From Paenibacillus cookii (GTDB lineage: Bacteria; Bacillota; Bacilli; Paenibacillales; Paenibacillaceae): 64,000 bases of DNA. Positions 33,621-43,405 of the stretch are shown here, piece by piece (positions within the stretch are counted from its first letter, which is position 1; each line of letters begins with the position of its first letter). The position numbers and the translations under genes were made by a program. The stretch covers positions 1 through 64,000 of the forward strand of contig NZ_BORW01000007.1 of the NCBI RefSeq assembly GCF_018333375.1. The letters run 5' to 3'. The notes beneath the pieces are model-generated. The model was not told the DNA's origin, did not search any database, and saw only the letters and a program-made list of their open reading frames with translations.

Positions 33621-35945
33621 TCAAAAACCGATCGTCAGCTCCAAGGCGCCGGCGTCCGGCGTCACGACGATTCCTCGTTCCGTGTTCGCCGCCGTGCCGC
33701 CTTTGACGCTCGCCACCCGGCTCACGCCCGGCAAAACGGCCTTCCAATTCGCGGCTCCGGATGCCTCGACGCAAACGGAAAGTTCGCCCCCGGCAAAAAC
33801 CGCCTGGGCCTGCAGCGCAGGCTTCCCTTTCAGGTTCGGAACGGTTACCCGCATCTCCTTGCCTTCTTCCGGAGCAAAAATATGAAGCTCCACGCCGTCC
33901 GCAAAATCATAATCCGGTTTGTCGTCCACGGCCCCGACCGGAATGATGCTGCCCGGACGCACGTATAGCGGCAGGCTCATAAAACCGTGCTGCTCGGTGA
34001 CCCACCGGCCGCCCTGCACCTTCTCTCCCGTCAGGAAGGACGTCCACGGCCCCGGCGGCAAATACAATTCAACCTGCCCGTCTTCGCTGAAGACCGGCGC
34101 GACCAACAGCGAATCGCCCAGCATGTACTGCCGGTCGAGCGTACGGCATCCCGGATCTTCCGGGAACTCGAGCACCATCGCCCGCATCAACGGCAGCCCC
34201 AGGACCGAAGCGTCCACGGCGGCGCCGAACAGGTACGGCATCAGGCGGCATTTGAGCTTCGTGAAGAAGCGCATCACCTCGACGGCTTCTTCCCCGAACA
34301 ACCACGGCACGCGGTACGATTGGTTGCCGTGAAGGCGGCTGTGGCTCGACAGCAGTCCGAACGCCGCCCAGCGCATATAGACGTCCGCCGGCGCCGTGCT
34401 TTCGAAGCCGCCGATGTCGTGGCTCCAGAAACCGAAGCCGGACAGGCCCAGGGACAGGCCTCCGCGCAGGCTTTCCGCCATCGAATCGTAGTTGGCCGTG
34501 CAATCCCCGCCCCAGTGGACCGGGAACTGCTGGCCGCCGGCCGTCGCCGACCGGGCGAACAAAGCGGCTTCCCCTTTGCCGAGCATTTCCTCCAGCACCT
34601 CAAACACCGTCCGGTTATAGAGCTGGGTGTAATAGTTGTGCATCCGGTGCGGGTCGGAGCCGTCGAAATAAACCGCGTCGGTCGGAATCCGCTCGCCGAA
34701 GTCCGTCTTGAACGAATCCACGCCCATATCGATAAGCTCGCGCAGATAATCGCCGTACCAGCGGCAGGCTTCCGGATTGGTGAAATCGACGATCGCCATG
34801 CCCGGCTGCCAGCGGTCCCACTGCCATACGCCGCCGTCCCGTTTTTTCAGGAAGTAACCGCGACTCGCCCCTTCGTCGAACAATCGCGACTGCTCGCTGA
34901 TATACGGGTTGATCCAGACGCAAATTTTCAGCCCTTTGGCTTTCAATCGTTCCAGCAATCCCTTCGGATCCGGGAATACGGCCTCGTCCCATTCGAAATC
35001 CGTCCAATGGAGCGGCTTCATCCAGAAGCAGTCGAAATGGAACACATGCAGCGGAAGGTCGCGTTCCTTCATGCCGTCGACAAAACGCATGACCGTCTGT
35101 TCGTCGTAATCGGTCGTAAAAGAAGTGGTCAGCCACAAGCCGAAGGTCCAGGCCGGAGGCAGCGCCGGCTTGCCGGTCAAAGCCGTGTAATTTTGCAGCA
35201 CATGGCGCAGCGTTTTACCGCCGACGATCAAATACTCCAGCTTCTCCCCTTCGACGCTGAACTGCACCTTCGAAACCTTCTCCGAGCCCACCTCGAAAGA
35301 AACGAGGCCCGGATTGTTGACGAATACGCCGTATCCTTTGCTCGAGAGATAAAACGGAATGTTTTTGTAGGCCTGCTCCGTGCCCGTGCCGCCGTCGCGG
35401 TTCCAAATATCGAGCGATTGCCCGTTTTTGACGAACGGGGTGAACCGTTCCCCGAGTCCATAAATATGTTCGCCTACGCCCAAATCGAGTTGTTCGCGCA
35501 TGAAGGTCTGGCCGTCCGAGCGCGTAATGTAGGCGAGCGCCTTCAGCCCGCTGCCGGTGATCCGCTTGCCGTCCTGGTAAAAGGACATCTCCCAGCCGCC
35601 GCTGCGGCGGATGCTCGCTTTGAGCCGCCCGCTTTGCAGCCAAAGCTCTTCGTCGCTTAATCCCGTTCGTACGGCATGCTCCTCCGTTTCATGAATCGGG
35701 AATTCGGGCTTCAGCGGAGCGCCGCCTTTATGATGATGAACGGACACGCGAATGACGTCCTCCATCGGGGAAGAAAGGCTCACCGTCAGCATGGGAACGT
35801 CGAGCATCGCCCATCGGGGCGTCAAATCCCGGGGCGAAGCGTATACGCTTATCGTTCTCTCGTTGGTTTTCGGATTGTAGGCCTGAACCGGGTTCATGAT
35901 CTCGAAGCCGGGCAGAGTCAACCAATTGCCGTCGCTAAATTTCAT
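33621..35945 (-). CDS. GH31 alpha-xylosidase (YicI-like), cytoplasmic
   Basis: 774 residues, almost the length of Escherichia coli YicI (772). The nucleophile block is FKTDFGERIPTD with Asp415, and the acid/base block is WGGDCTANYDSMAESLRGG with Asp481; both sit one residue from the YicI positions 416 and 482. The YicI-type WMKPLHWTDFEWD segment, which shapes the xylose pocket, is also present. These features point to alpha-xylosidase rather than alpha-glucosidase. There is no signal peptide. GAGGTGAG precedes the ATG. It should release xylose alpha-1,6-linked to glucose, as in isoprimeverose and xyloglucan oligosaccharides. Confidence 0.92.
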   Translation of the reverse strand: MKFSDGNWLTLPGFEIMNPVQAYNPKTNERTISVYASPRDLTPRWAMLDVPMLTVSLSSPMEDVIRVSVHHHKGGAPLKPEFPIHETEEHAVRTGLSDEELWLQSGRLKASIRRSGGWEMSFYQDGKRITGSGLKALAYITRSDGQTFMREQLDLGVGEHIYGLGERFTPFVKNGQSLDIWNRDGGTGTEQAYKNIPFYLSSKGYGVFVNNPGLVSFEVGSEKVSKVQFSVEGEKLEYLIVGGKTLRHVLQNYTALTGKPALPPAWTFGLWLTTSFTTDYDEQTVMRFVDGMKERDLPLHVFHFDCFWMKPLHWTDFEWDEAVFPDPKGLLERLKAKGLKICVWINPYISEQSRLFDEGASRGYFLKKRDGGVWQWDRWQPGMAIVDFTNPEACRWYGDYLRELIDMGVDSFKTDFGERIPTDAVYFDGSDPHRMHNYYTQLYNRTVFEVLEEMLGKGEAALFARSATAGGQQFPVHWGGDCTANYDSMAESLRGGLSLGLSGFGFWSHDIGGFESTAPADVYMRWAAFGLLSSHSRLHGNQSYRVPWLFGEEAVEVMRFFTKLKCRLMPYLFGAAVDASVLGLPLMRAMVLEFPEDPGCRTLDRQYMLGDSLLVAPVFSEDGQVELYLPPGPWTSFLTGEKVQGGRWVTEQHGFMSLPLYVRPGSIIPVGAVDDKPDYDFADGVELHIFAPEEGKEMRVTVPNLKGKPALQAQAVFAGGELSVCVEASGAANWKAVLPGVSRVASVKGGTAANTERGIVVTPDAGALELTIGF

Positions 35946-36047
35946 CTGTTCAGCTCACCTCAGTTAACGGCGGGAAGCCCCGGCCTTGACCGGCCAAAAC
36001 TTCCCGCCATTCTTTTTTTGCAGCCATTCACGGCTTCGCAAGCCGCC

Positions 36048-37769
36048 TTATTCGTTCCACAGCTTCACGCGTTGTTTCACGAGCTCCTCGCGCAGCGTTT
36101 CGGCTTTTTCGACGCCCGCCTTTTCGAGGTCCTTCATGTACGCGTCCCATACCTTGTCGAAATCGGCAGGTTTGGCCAAAATCGCTTCCGGAATCCGTTT
36201 CCACGTAATATCCTTCAGCTTGTTGTCCAACACGACGATTTCGCTGTCGCCCGGAATGGCGATATTCCATGCCGCGCCCCAAGGTCTGACTTTAAACTCT
36301 TCTTCTTTCGGGAACAGCTCTCTCCACGACTTGACATTGTAGGCGGCCAGCGTTTTCTTTTCGACTTCGTTGTATGAGTTCTGAATTTGCTCTGGGAAAT
36401 TGGTCGTGTAATAGTTTCCGGACGGATCCTTCACGCCGTCGCCGTAATGAACGCCAAGCGTGTTATACAGGCCGATGCCGGTTTCCTTCGTGAAGTTGGT
36501 CGCATCGTTGACCTTTCGGTCGCTGATTTCCTTCGGAATGACGCGTTTGCCGTTTTCGACTTTGTAGTGTTTTCCTTCGATCCCCCAGTTCAGCAGAACT
36601 TGCCCTTCGTCGGAAGCGAGGTAATCGAGGAATTTGATCGCCCGGACCGGATCTTTGCAGTCTTTGCTGATGCCGATGCCGTAACCCGCCATGAAGCCTG
36701 TCGGCCAGAACGACGTTTCCTTGTATTCTTCGGTTAACGTAACCGGGTAGTGCCCGTAACCTTGGTCGAATTTGCCCGCCGCTTTCAGCGCCTTTTCGGC
36801 GTCACCGTAAGCCCAGTCCTGATCGATCAGGCCGATGACGCGCCCGGTCGCGATTTTTGCTTTGTATTGGTCGTATTTTTGAACGAAACTCTCCGGATCA
36901 AGCAGCCCGATATCGTTCATATGATTGAGCCAACGGAAGTATTCTTTTTCGGCGGGACGGCGGAAATGGTACGTGACCTTCTGCGTATCCACGTCGATCG
37001 CGTATTCCCCGTCGTCCGGCGAGCCCGTCGTGTAAAAGGCCGGATTCGTGACCGTGATGTACATGTACCAATCGTCGGCGTTTAACGTCAGGCCGATATT
37101 TTTGTTGCCGTTTTCGTCCGTCGGGTGTTTTTCGATATAATTTTTGATAACGTTCTCATAATCCTTGACCGTCCGGATCTCCGGATATCCCGCTTCAGCG
37201 ACCGCGCGGTGCTGGAGTTCGAAGCCGCCTCCGGCCTGGAAGTACTCCTGGCCTACCCCCGCATAAGTCGGGATGGCGTAAATCGCGTGGTCTTCGTCGC
37301 TGTAGCGCGCGCGTTTTATCGAGTCCCCGAGCACCTTTTTAATGTTCGGCGCGTACTTGTCGATCAGATCGGTCAGATCCAGCATCGCGCCGGCGTCGAC
37401 AAGTTTGCTGATATCGTTTTTCGCGCTGATGAGATCGGGATATTCGCCGCTGGAAGCGATCAGGGCCACCTTTTGCTGCGGATCGCCGACCGCGAATTCC
37501 GCGTCCAGCGTCACGCCTGTTTTTTCGGTGATCGCTTTCCCGATTTCGTCCTTCATCCCCGTCCAGTTCGGACTCGGGTCGGCGCTGAAGAGGGAAAACG
37601 TGATCGGCGAATTATCGTTGCCCGCCGCGGCTTCCTTGCCGGAGCCGTTCTCCTTGGACGCTGCGCCGTTGCCGCCGCTTCCCCCGCAGCCGGCCAGCAG
37701 GCCGACGAACAAGGCGGATACGAGCAGCAGGGCGGAAGCTTTTGTCTTTCTCTTTCTTTTGCTTTCCAT
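36048..37769 (-). CDS. sugar ABC transporter substrate-binding lipoprotein (LplA-like)
   Basis: 573 residues. The lipoprotein signal has a basic start, hydrophobic core and lipobox LLAGC (Cys about 28), then a Gly/Ser/Asn-rich linker and a large two-lobed binding domain ending in ...KLWNE. The size and the C-terminal block (RPWGAAWNIAIPGDSEI; KDPVRAIKFLDYLASDEG) match the LplA/YtcQ group of CUT1 binding proteins, which take oligosaccharides. AGGAGG lies 11 bp upstream. It follows the two permease genes and precedes the glycosidases, so it probably captures the oligosaccharide that they digest. No ATPase gene is present; a shared MsmK/MsmX-type ATPase is expected elsewhere. Confidence 0.9.
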   Translation of the reverse strand: MESKRKRKTKASALLLVSALFVGLLAGCGGSGGNGAASKENGSGKEAAAGNDNSPITFSLFSADPSPNWTGMKDEIGKAITEKTGVTLDAEFAVGDPQQKVALIASSGEYPDLISAKNDISKLVDAGAMLDLTDLIDKYAPNIKKVLGDSIKRARYSDEDHAIYAIPTYAGVGQEYFQAGGGFELQHRAVAEAGYPEIRTVKDYENVIKNYIEKHPTDENGNKNIGLTLNADDWYMYITVTNPAFYTTGSPDDGEYAIDVDTQKVTYHFRRPAEKEYFRWLNHMNDIGLLDPESFVQKYDQYKAKIATGRVIGLIDQDWAYGDAEKALKAAGKFDQGYGHYPVTLTEEYKETSFWPTGFMAGYGIGISKDCKDPVRAIKFLDYLASDEGQVLLNWGIEGKHYKVENGKRVIPKEISDRKVNDATNFTKETGIGLYNTLGVHYGDGVKDPSGNYYTTNFPEQIQNSYNEVEKKTLAAYNVKSWRELFPKEEEFKVRPWGAAWNIAIPGDSEIVVLDNKLKDITWKRIPEAILAKPADFDKVWDAYMKDLEKAGVEKAETLREELVKQRVKLWNE

Positions 37770-37878
37770 ACTGAAACACCCCTCCTGATGGATTCGAATG
37801 GATTTTCAAGCGAGAATCTATGCGTATAACAAGGGAGCCGGCAAGCGCCCCTGATCATACCGCTTCGGATAGCACCGG

Positions 37879-38787
37879 TCAGCTTTTGACCGCGCCGAGC
37901 GTCATGCCTTTGACGAAATACTTTTGCAGGAACGGATACACCAATAAAATCGGTACGGTGACGATGATGGTGATGGCCATTTTGATCGACTCCGGAGACA
38001 CTTGGTTGACCGCGGTCGCCACCACGTTCGTCCGGTAATCCCCGCCGCTGCCCGCCGTCGTGCTCTGCAGCACCTTCATCAGCTCGTATTGGAGCGTCGT
38101 CAGCGATTCGTTGGATCCATTATACAGGTACGTATCGAACCAGGCGTTCCACTGCCCCACCGCCAGAAATAACGAGATCGTCGCCAAGGCCGGTTTGGTA
38201 AGCGGCAAAATGACCCGCCAGTAAATCGTAAAGTCGTTCGCTCCGTCAAGTTTGGCCGATTCCTGCAGCGCATACGGGATGCCGTCGATGAAGGAACGGA
38301 TGACAAACACGTTAAAAGCGCTTACGACACCCGGCAAAATATAGACGGCAAACGTGTTCATCAGCCCCAGATCCTTCATCAGCATGTACGTCGGGATCAA
38401 TCCCCCGGACACGTACATCGTCAACGCGAGAAACGTGGACACGAATTTGCGTCCCTGAAAATCCGCGCGGCTGATCGTAAAAGCAAGCATCGATGCGCTG
38501 AGCAGCCCGAGCACGGTCCCGAGCACGGTACGCAGCGCCGAAATTTTGAAGCCCGTAACCAACCCGCTGAACGTAAATATTTTAATGTAATTGTCCCAAG
38601 TAAACTTCCGGGGAAAAACGGTAATTCCGCCGCGCACGCTGTCGATGGAATCGTTCAGCGAGATGGCGAGCACGTTCAGGAACGGATAGACGGTGACCAC
38701 GACGACAAACAGCACGATCACGTAAACCACCGTGTCAAAAATCCGGTCGGACCACGATTTGCCGCGCGCAAAAGCTGCATTCCCCAC
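37879..38787 (-). CDS. sugar ABC transporter permease (LplC/YtcP-like)
   Basis: 302 residues from a GTG start preceded by AAGGGGGAA. Six membrane helices are seen, with the permease EAA loop (ALQESAKLDGANDFTIYWRV) facing the ATPase. It is of the CUT1 LplC type (YPFLNVLAISLNDS near the N-terminus). It forms the membrane channel with the neighbouring permease. It lies 72 bp downstream of that gene and 109 bp upstream of the binding protein gene. Confidence 0.92.
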   Translation of the reverse strand: MGNAAFARGKSWSDRIFDTVVYVIVLFVVVVTVYPFLNVLAISLNDSIDSVRGGITVFPRKFTWDNYIKIFTFSGLVTGFKISALRTVLGTVLGLLSASMLAFTISRADFQGRKFVSTFLALTMYVSGGLIPTYMLMKDLGLMNTFAVYILPGVVSAFNVFVIRSFIDGIPYALQESAKLDGANDFTIYWRVILPLTKPALATISLFLAVGQWNAWFDTYLYNGSNESLTTLQYELMKVLQSTTAGSGGDYRTNVVATAVNQVSPESIKMAITIIVTVPILLVYPFLQKYFVKGMTLGAVKS

Positions 38788-38859
38788 GACCCTCGTTCCC
38801 CCTTTCCAAAAATGTCGGCACGCCAGGCAGCCGTATGTATGGACAAATCGCCTGGTGCC

Positions 38860-39843
38860 CTATAACAAGCTTTCTTTGGTCGTGCGCTTAAAGATGCCGT
38901 TAATGGTAAACAAAAGCGCGACGCTGATGACCGAGTTGAAAATGTTGATCGCCGTGCCGAAGGAATAACGGCCCATGCCGAGCCCGTATTTCAGCGAGTA
39001 CAGATCAAGCACCTGCGAATAATCCGTCACCAGGTTGTTGCCGAGCAGGAACTGCTTCTCGAAGCCGATGTTCAGCAAATTGCCGACGGACATAATGAGC
39101 AAAACGATGATCGTCGGCCGGATGCCCGGCAGCGTGATATGCCATATCTGGCGAAAACGGCTTGCCCCATCCACCCGGGCGGCTTCATACAGCTCAGGCC
39201 CGATGCCCGCGATGGCCGCCAGATAAATAATGGCATTCCAGCCGGTTTCCTTCCACACGTCCGACAACGTCACGATGCCCCAGAACAGATGGCCTTTGGC
39301 CATAAACTGGATCGGTTCATGTATGAGGCCGAGGCCCAGCAGCACGTCGTTGACCAGACCGTTATCGGTCGACAGCATTTTGGTGACGATCCCGGCGGCC
39401 ACGACCCAAGACACGAAATGGGGCAGGTACGAAATCGTTTGGGCAAAACGTTTGAAGAAGCTGAGGCGAACCTCGTTCAGCAAAATGGCGAACAGGATCG
39501 GAAACACGAATCCGGCAATCAGGCCCATGGTGCTCATCGCCAGCGTATTGCGCAAGGACAGCAGAAACTGTTCGTCGTGGAAAAGCGCCTTGAAATGCTC
39601 GAAGCCCACCCATTCCTGCTCGAAAAAGCTTCGGGCCGGCTTATATTTCTGAAAGGCCATCGTCCATCCCCATAACGGGAGATAGCTGAACACGAACACC
39701 CAAATGACGAACGGGATCGACATCAGATATAAATACTTCTGGTTTCGGAACGTTTTCCAAAAACGTTTTCGGGATGCCGCCTTGCTTTCGGTCCTTTTCC
39801 CGCGATTCGGAGTGCCGTCTGGTATGTTGGCTGCCGCTCTCAA
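38860..39843 (-). CDS. sugar ABC transporter permease (LplB/YteP-like)
   Basis: 327 residues from a TTG start with GGAGG 9 bp upstream. A basic N-terminus is followed by six membrane helices and the EAA loop (LYEAARVDGASRFRQIWHI). The sequence YLMSIPFVIWVFVFSYLPLW and WGWTMAFQKYKP are typical of the LplB/YteP partner. It is the first gene of the importer-glycosidase run. A near-consensus cre site lies about 40 bp upstream of the start. Confidence 0.92.
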   Translation of the reverse strand: MRAAANIPDGTPNRGKRTESKAASRKRFWKTFRNQKYLYLMSIPFVIWVFVFSYLPLWGWTMAFQKYKPARSFFEQEWVGFEHFKALFHDEQFLLSLRNTLAMSTMGLIAGFVFPILFAILLNEVRLSFFKRFAQTISYLPHFVSWVVAAGIVTKMLSTDNGLVNDVLLGLGLIHEPIQFMAKGHLFWGIVTLSDVWKETGWNAIIYLAAIAGIGPELYEAARVDGASRFRQIWHITLPGIRPTIIVLLIMSVGNLLNIGFEKQFLLGNNLVTDYSQVLDLYSLKYGLGMGRYSFGTAINIFNSVISVALLFTINGIFKRTTKESLL

Positions 39844-39882
39844 TGAAAATGCCCTCCTCTCTATACCCCCATTTTAATTCTC

Positions 39883-39896
39883 TGTAAGCGATTGCA
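39883..39896. promoter_or_regulatory. catabolite-responsive element (cre), CcpA target
   Basis: TGTAAGCGATTGCA matches 13 of 14 positions of the consensus TGWAANCGNTNWCA. It lies about 40 bp upstream of the first permease gene and just upstream of a TAAAAT -10 candidate on the minus strand, consistent with repression of the importer and glycosidases when preferred sugars are present. Confidence 0.75.
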
Positions 39897-39978
39897 GTAC
39901 CCGAAAAATTAGAGATAAAATCCTGTGAAAATTAGACATGCCGCCATATCCCTGCCTCCCCGCCCATTTTGCGGCAAG

Positions 39979-40018
39979 AAAAAACCCCTTACCGTCATTT
40001 TCCCTTGCGGTAAGAGGT
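39979..40018 (-). terminator. terminator overlapping the end of the YesN-like gene
   Basis: Arms CCCCTTACCG (39985-39994) and CGGTAAGAGG (40008-40017), followed on the minus strand by TTTTTTC. The 5' arm encodes the last residues of the regulator and the stop codon (39995-39997) is in the loop. Confidence 0.85.
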
Positions 40019-41542
40019 TGGAGACACCCCGACATATTTGCGGAATTTCATATTAAAATAATCCGGATTCATGTAACCCACTTTTTCGGCGACCTCGTAC
40101 ACCTTCATGCCCTGGTCCAGGAAAGCCTTGGCTTTTTCGACGCGGACCTTATCCAAAAACGTGTTAAAATATTCGCCCGTCGTATTTTTGAACATTTTTC
40201 CGAGGTAAGCGCTGTTGTAATTAAACAGCTCCGCCAGCGTTTCGAGCTTCAAGTTCTCGTTGTAGCGCCGTTCGATCAGTTCGATCATTCTTTGGATTTC
40301 GTTCCCGCGGCTTTCGCTGCGCATCCGTTCGGAAATTTCCCGCAAATACGCGTGCGCCGAAGCCATCAGCTCGCCGATCCGGCCGCATGCATAAAACGCG
40401 CCGACCGGGACCCCGTGCTCCGTCCAAAAGGCGCGCATGTCCGGGTGGGACGACTCCAGCCGCGCCAGCACGCTCCCGGCTAGCCGGATCAGGTTCTCCT
40501 TCAGCTTCAGCTCATCCATCCCGTCCGCTGCCATGCGGCGGCAGATCGCTTCGACAAGCGGCTCCAGCTTGGCGGTATTTCCGGTTTCCAAAACAAGCAG
40601 CAGCCGGTGCTCGGCCTCGTCCGGATCGAAGTCCGGCAGCTCTTCGGCCTGAAAGCCGCTCCAGCCTGCCGCCGCTTCCTCCCGAATCAGCGTGTCCCCT
40701 TCGAAGTTGAACTTCAACGCCTCGATTGCCGCCGACAAGGATATATACGCTTCTTCCGGCCCCGCGGCCTTTCCTCCGGCCGCCGCGCTGAACGTCAGGC
40801 CCTCCGCGGATACCCGCTCCGCAATCATCCGATGCAGCTCCCGGTCATCCTCCCGGCTTGCCGGCGGTTTCGTAAGAAGGATTCCCAAATGCGGGGGAAG
40901 ATGAAAACATAGGCCCGCTCCGCTTTGCCGGACGGCCTCCTCCAATGCCTGGCGGACACGGGAGTAAACCTCCTCCGTCACGGACGGCGCCGGTCCGAGC
41001 CGCAGCAAGACGACTTCGCACGGCCCTTCCGGGAGTTGAAGCGAAGCGGCCAGCCGTTTCAGCCGTTCGCCGCCGAGTTCGGATGGATCCGGCAGCAGCA
41101 GCTCCTTCAGCACCGCCTCCCTGCCGCGGGCCGGTTCCTCCCGGGTCCGCAGGCTGTACTGCCGCTCTTTTTCGATCGCCTCCCGGATCTGCCCGAGATA
41201 AGAAACCAATTCTTCCTCATCCACCGGTTTAAGCAGATATCCGTCGACGCGGTACGAAATCGCCCGCTTCGCGTATTCGAAATCGGCATAACCGCTCAAA
41301 ATCAGCACATGGCTTTCCGCCCCCCGGCCCCGCAGCTCCGAAATGAGCTCCAATCCGTCCATGCCGGGCATCCGGATGTCCGCCAGAATCAGCTCCGGCT
41401 GATGGACCTCGTATTTTTCGAGCGCCTCCTGCCCGTTCGCCGCCGTATCCGCCACCTGATATCCATGTTCTTCCCAAGGAATCAGCATTCGCAGGCCTTC
41501 GCGGAGCTTCGGTTCGTCGTCGACGATCATCACTTTAAGCAT
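39995..41542 (-). CDS. YesN-type response regulator, AraC output domain
   Basis: 515 residues. The receiver domain (1 to about 120) has IVDDEPKLREG, phospho-Asp in ILADIRMPGMDG and Lys in LLKPVDEEE. A middle region of about 270 residues carries no recognised motif. The C-terminal AraC/XylS double helix-turn-helix (from about 415) has ETLAELFNYNSAYLGKMFKN and VAEKVGYMNPDYFNMKFRKY. It overlaps the kinase gene by 8 bp. Such pairs in Paenibacillus usually activate the sugar importer next to them; here the importer begins 150 bp downstream, beyond a terminator. Confidence 0.93.
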   Translation of the reverse strand: MLKVMIVDDEPKLREGLRMLIPWEEHGYQVADTAANGQEALEKYEVHQPELILADIRMPGMDGLELISELRGRGAESHVLILSGYADFEYAKRAISYRVDGYLLKPVDEEELVSYLGQIREAIEKERQYSLRTREEPARGREAVLKELLLPDPSELGGERLKRLAASLQLPEGPCEVVLLRLGPAPSVTEEVYSRVRQALEEAVRQSGAGLCFHLPPHLGILLTKPPASREDDRELHRMIAERVSAEGLTFSAAAGGKAAGPEEAYISLSAAIEALKFNFEGDTLIREEAAAGWSGFQAEELPDFDPDEAEHRLLLVLETGNTAKLEPLVEAICRRMAADGMDELKLKENLIRLAGSVLARLESSHPDMRAFWTEHGVPVGAFYACGRIGELMASAHAYLREISERMRSESRGNEIQRMIELIERRYNENLKLETLAELFNYNSAYLGKMFKNTTGEYFNTFLDKVRVEKAKAFLDQGMKVYEVAEKVGYMNPDYFNMKFRKYVGVSPTSYRKGK

Positions 41543-43328
41543 CTATCATTCCCCCCTCGAGCGGAATGGCAAAGGAAATGGCCGTACCGCAGCCGGGCTT
41601 GCTTCGAATGGACAATCCGCAGGACTCCCCGTACGTCAGCTTCAACCTGACATGCACGTTTCGCAGCCCGATCCGCTCGCCTTCCCTTTCCTCCGCGTCT
41701 TCCAGCGTCTGCATGATTTTATCCATCCTCTCTTCCGGGATGCCGATGCCATTATCCGTAATCGTGAACATGGCCGCATTTCCTTCGCGCAAAATCGCGA
41801 CTTTGACGGATGCCCCTTCCGCGTTGTTGTCGAGGCCATGCACGACGGCGTTTTCGACGAGAGGCTGGATAATGAGCGGAGGCATGTACAGCGCTTCCAA
41901 TGCCGGATCGACGTGAAACTCGTAACGCAGCCGGTCCTCATACCGGAACCGCTGGATTTCCAGATAACAGCTGACCATCTCCAGCTCCTGCTTCAGCGGG
42001 ATTTTGCTGTTGCCGGCCTCGAGGTTGTTGCGCATCATTTTGCCGAGCAGCCGTACGATTCTGGCAATTTCCGTCTGGCCTTTCATATGGGCCTCCATCC
42101 GGATCGATTCCAGCGCATTGAACAGAAAATGGGGATTAATTTGGCTTGCCAGCATTTTAAAGCGGATTTCGCTCTGTTTTTGCTCCAGCAGCCGGTTCCG
42201 TTCATTGGACTGCGTCACTTCTTCCATCAGGTCGTGAATGTTGCGCACCATGGAATTGAACTGCCTGGACAACAGTCCGATTTCATCCTTGCCGTCGATT
42301 TGCAGCGTCGTATCGAAATCCCCGAGCCCGACCCGGGTAATATGCCTGCTGAGCCGCAGCATCCGCCGGGAGAACAGGGAGGACACGCTGTAGATCAGCA
42401 GGAAGGCCAGAACGATGCTGATGACGATGACCGTCAGCGCGAGCCTGATGATTTTGTTCGGTTCCTTCACGATGCTGCCGATCGAAAACACGGAAATGAT
42501 CCGGATCCCGTTTTCGCTGGAAGCCGGTTTGACCTCATCGATCAGCACTTTCGAAGGAATGCCGTTAAGCGTCGCCTCGAACGTGCCGCTGCGCTGCGTC
42601 AACATGTTCCGATCCAGCGACAGGTCGGTCAGCTTCTTGTTTTTCCAGTCGCCGCGGTTCGCCGCAACGATGTTGTCCTGATCGTCCACGATCATCGTGT
42701 CGAACGTTTCCTGGCTCAAAATCGAATTCAGCATGTTGGCATTGACGTTCAGCACCAGCACGCCGTATTTTTTCAGGCTTTCGAGCTCGATCGTCCGCAC
42801 CAGGCTTAAATATTTTTTATGGTCGCGTTCATCCTCGATATACCGCCAGCTGACCAGGCTTTCATGATCAAGCGCATGCCGGTACCAGTCGCTGGCCTTA
42901 ATATCGTCCGAGGCGTTGATGAGCTCCCAGTTGTTCAGCAGCGTGGCGTTGTCGGTATACAGCCTGATGTTCGAAATTTCTTTGTAGAGCCTTAAGTATT
43001 CCCGCATGTCGGGATAGTCCCTGTAGGCCTCGACCACGTCGTATACGCTTTCATAATGCCGGTTGGCCAGCTTTTTGAGCCTGGCGTCATTGGATAGCCG
43101 GTAAGAGATGTCCAGCGAGACGCGGATGACCTCCTCCGTTCTTTTTTTGATCCGGTCGACGTTCGTCGAAGCCTGCTCCATCGCGTTATTGAACGCCATT
43201 TGCCTCATTTCCGCCGTGAGGTATCCCCCGACCAGCAAAACGGGCAGCAGCGCCGCAAGCAGGAAAGACAGCAGCAGTTTATTCCGAATTTTGATGTCGT
43301 TTAATAACGTTACGAACCGGTGCCACAT
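41535..43328 (-). CDS. YesM-type sensor histidine kinase
   Basis: 597 residues from an ATG with GGGGGAA upstream; an in-frame start at 43364 adds 12 unlikely residues. TM1 is at about 15-38, an extracytoplasmic Cache-like sensor at about 40-285, TM2 at about 288-312, then HAMP, the His_kinase domain with His in SQINPHFLFNALESI, and HATPase with DNGIGIPEER. This is the YesM/LytS kinase class that senses an external or binding-protein-borne sugar and phosphorylates an AraC-type regulator. It is 77 bp downstream of xylB; a TATAAA at about 43383-43388 overlapping the xylB stop could be its -10. Confidence 0.92.
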   Translation of the reverse strand: MWHRFVTLLNDIKIRNKLLLSFLLAALLPVLLVGGYLTAEMRQMAFNNAMEQASTNVDRIKKRTEEVIRVSLDISYRLSNDARLKKLANRHYESVYDVVEAYRDYPDMREYLRLYKEISNIRLYTDNATLLNNWELINASDDIKASDWYRHALDHESLVSWRYIEDERDHKKYLSLVRTIELESLKKYGVLVLNVNANMLNSILSQETFDTMIVDDQDNIVAANRGDWKNKKLTDLSLDRNMLTQRSGTFEATLNGIPSKVLIDEVKPASSENGIRIISVFSIGSIVKEPNKIIRLALTVIVISIVLAFLLIYSVSSLFSRRMLRLSRHITRVGLGDFDTTLQIDGKDEIGLLSRQFNSMVRNIHDLMEEVTQSNERNRLLEQKQSEIRFKMLASQINPHFLFNALESIRMEAHMKGQTEIARIVRLLGKMMRNNLEAGNSKIPLKQELEMVSCYLEIQRFRYEDRLRYEFHVDPALEALYMPPLIIQPLVENAVVHGLDNNAEGASVKVAILREGNAAMFTITDNGIGIPEERMDKIMQTLEDAEEREGERIGLRNVHVRLKLTYGESCGLSIRSKPGCGTAISFAIPLEGGMIDA

Positions 43329-43405
43329 GTCTATTCCCCCACGGCTGTCTTTGCCGGACCCCATCCCGGCGGATGATAGTCCCTCTCTCTTTTAAACTTT
43401 ATATC

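Noticed and set aside
31160..35660. 590- and 557-codon plus-strand frames opposite GH95 and GH31
   Set aside because: Shadows of the two glycosidase genes, His/Arg-rich and without motifs.
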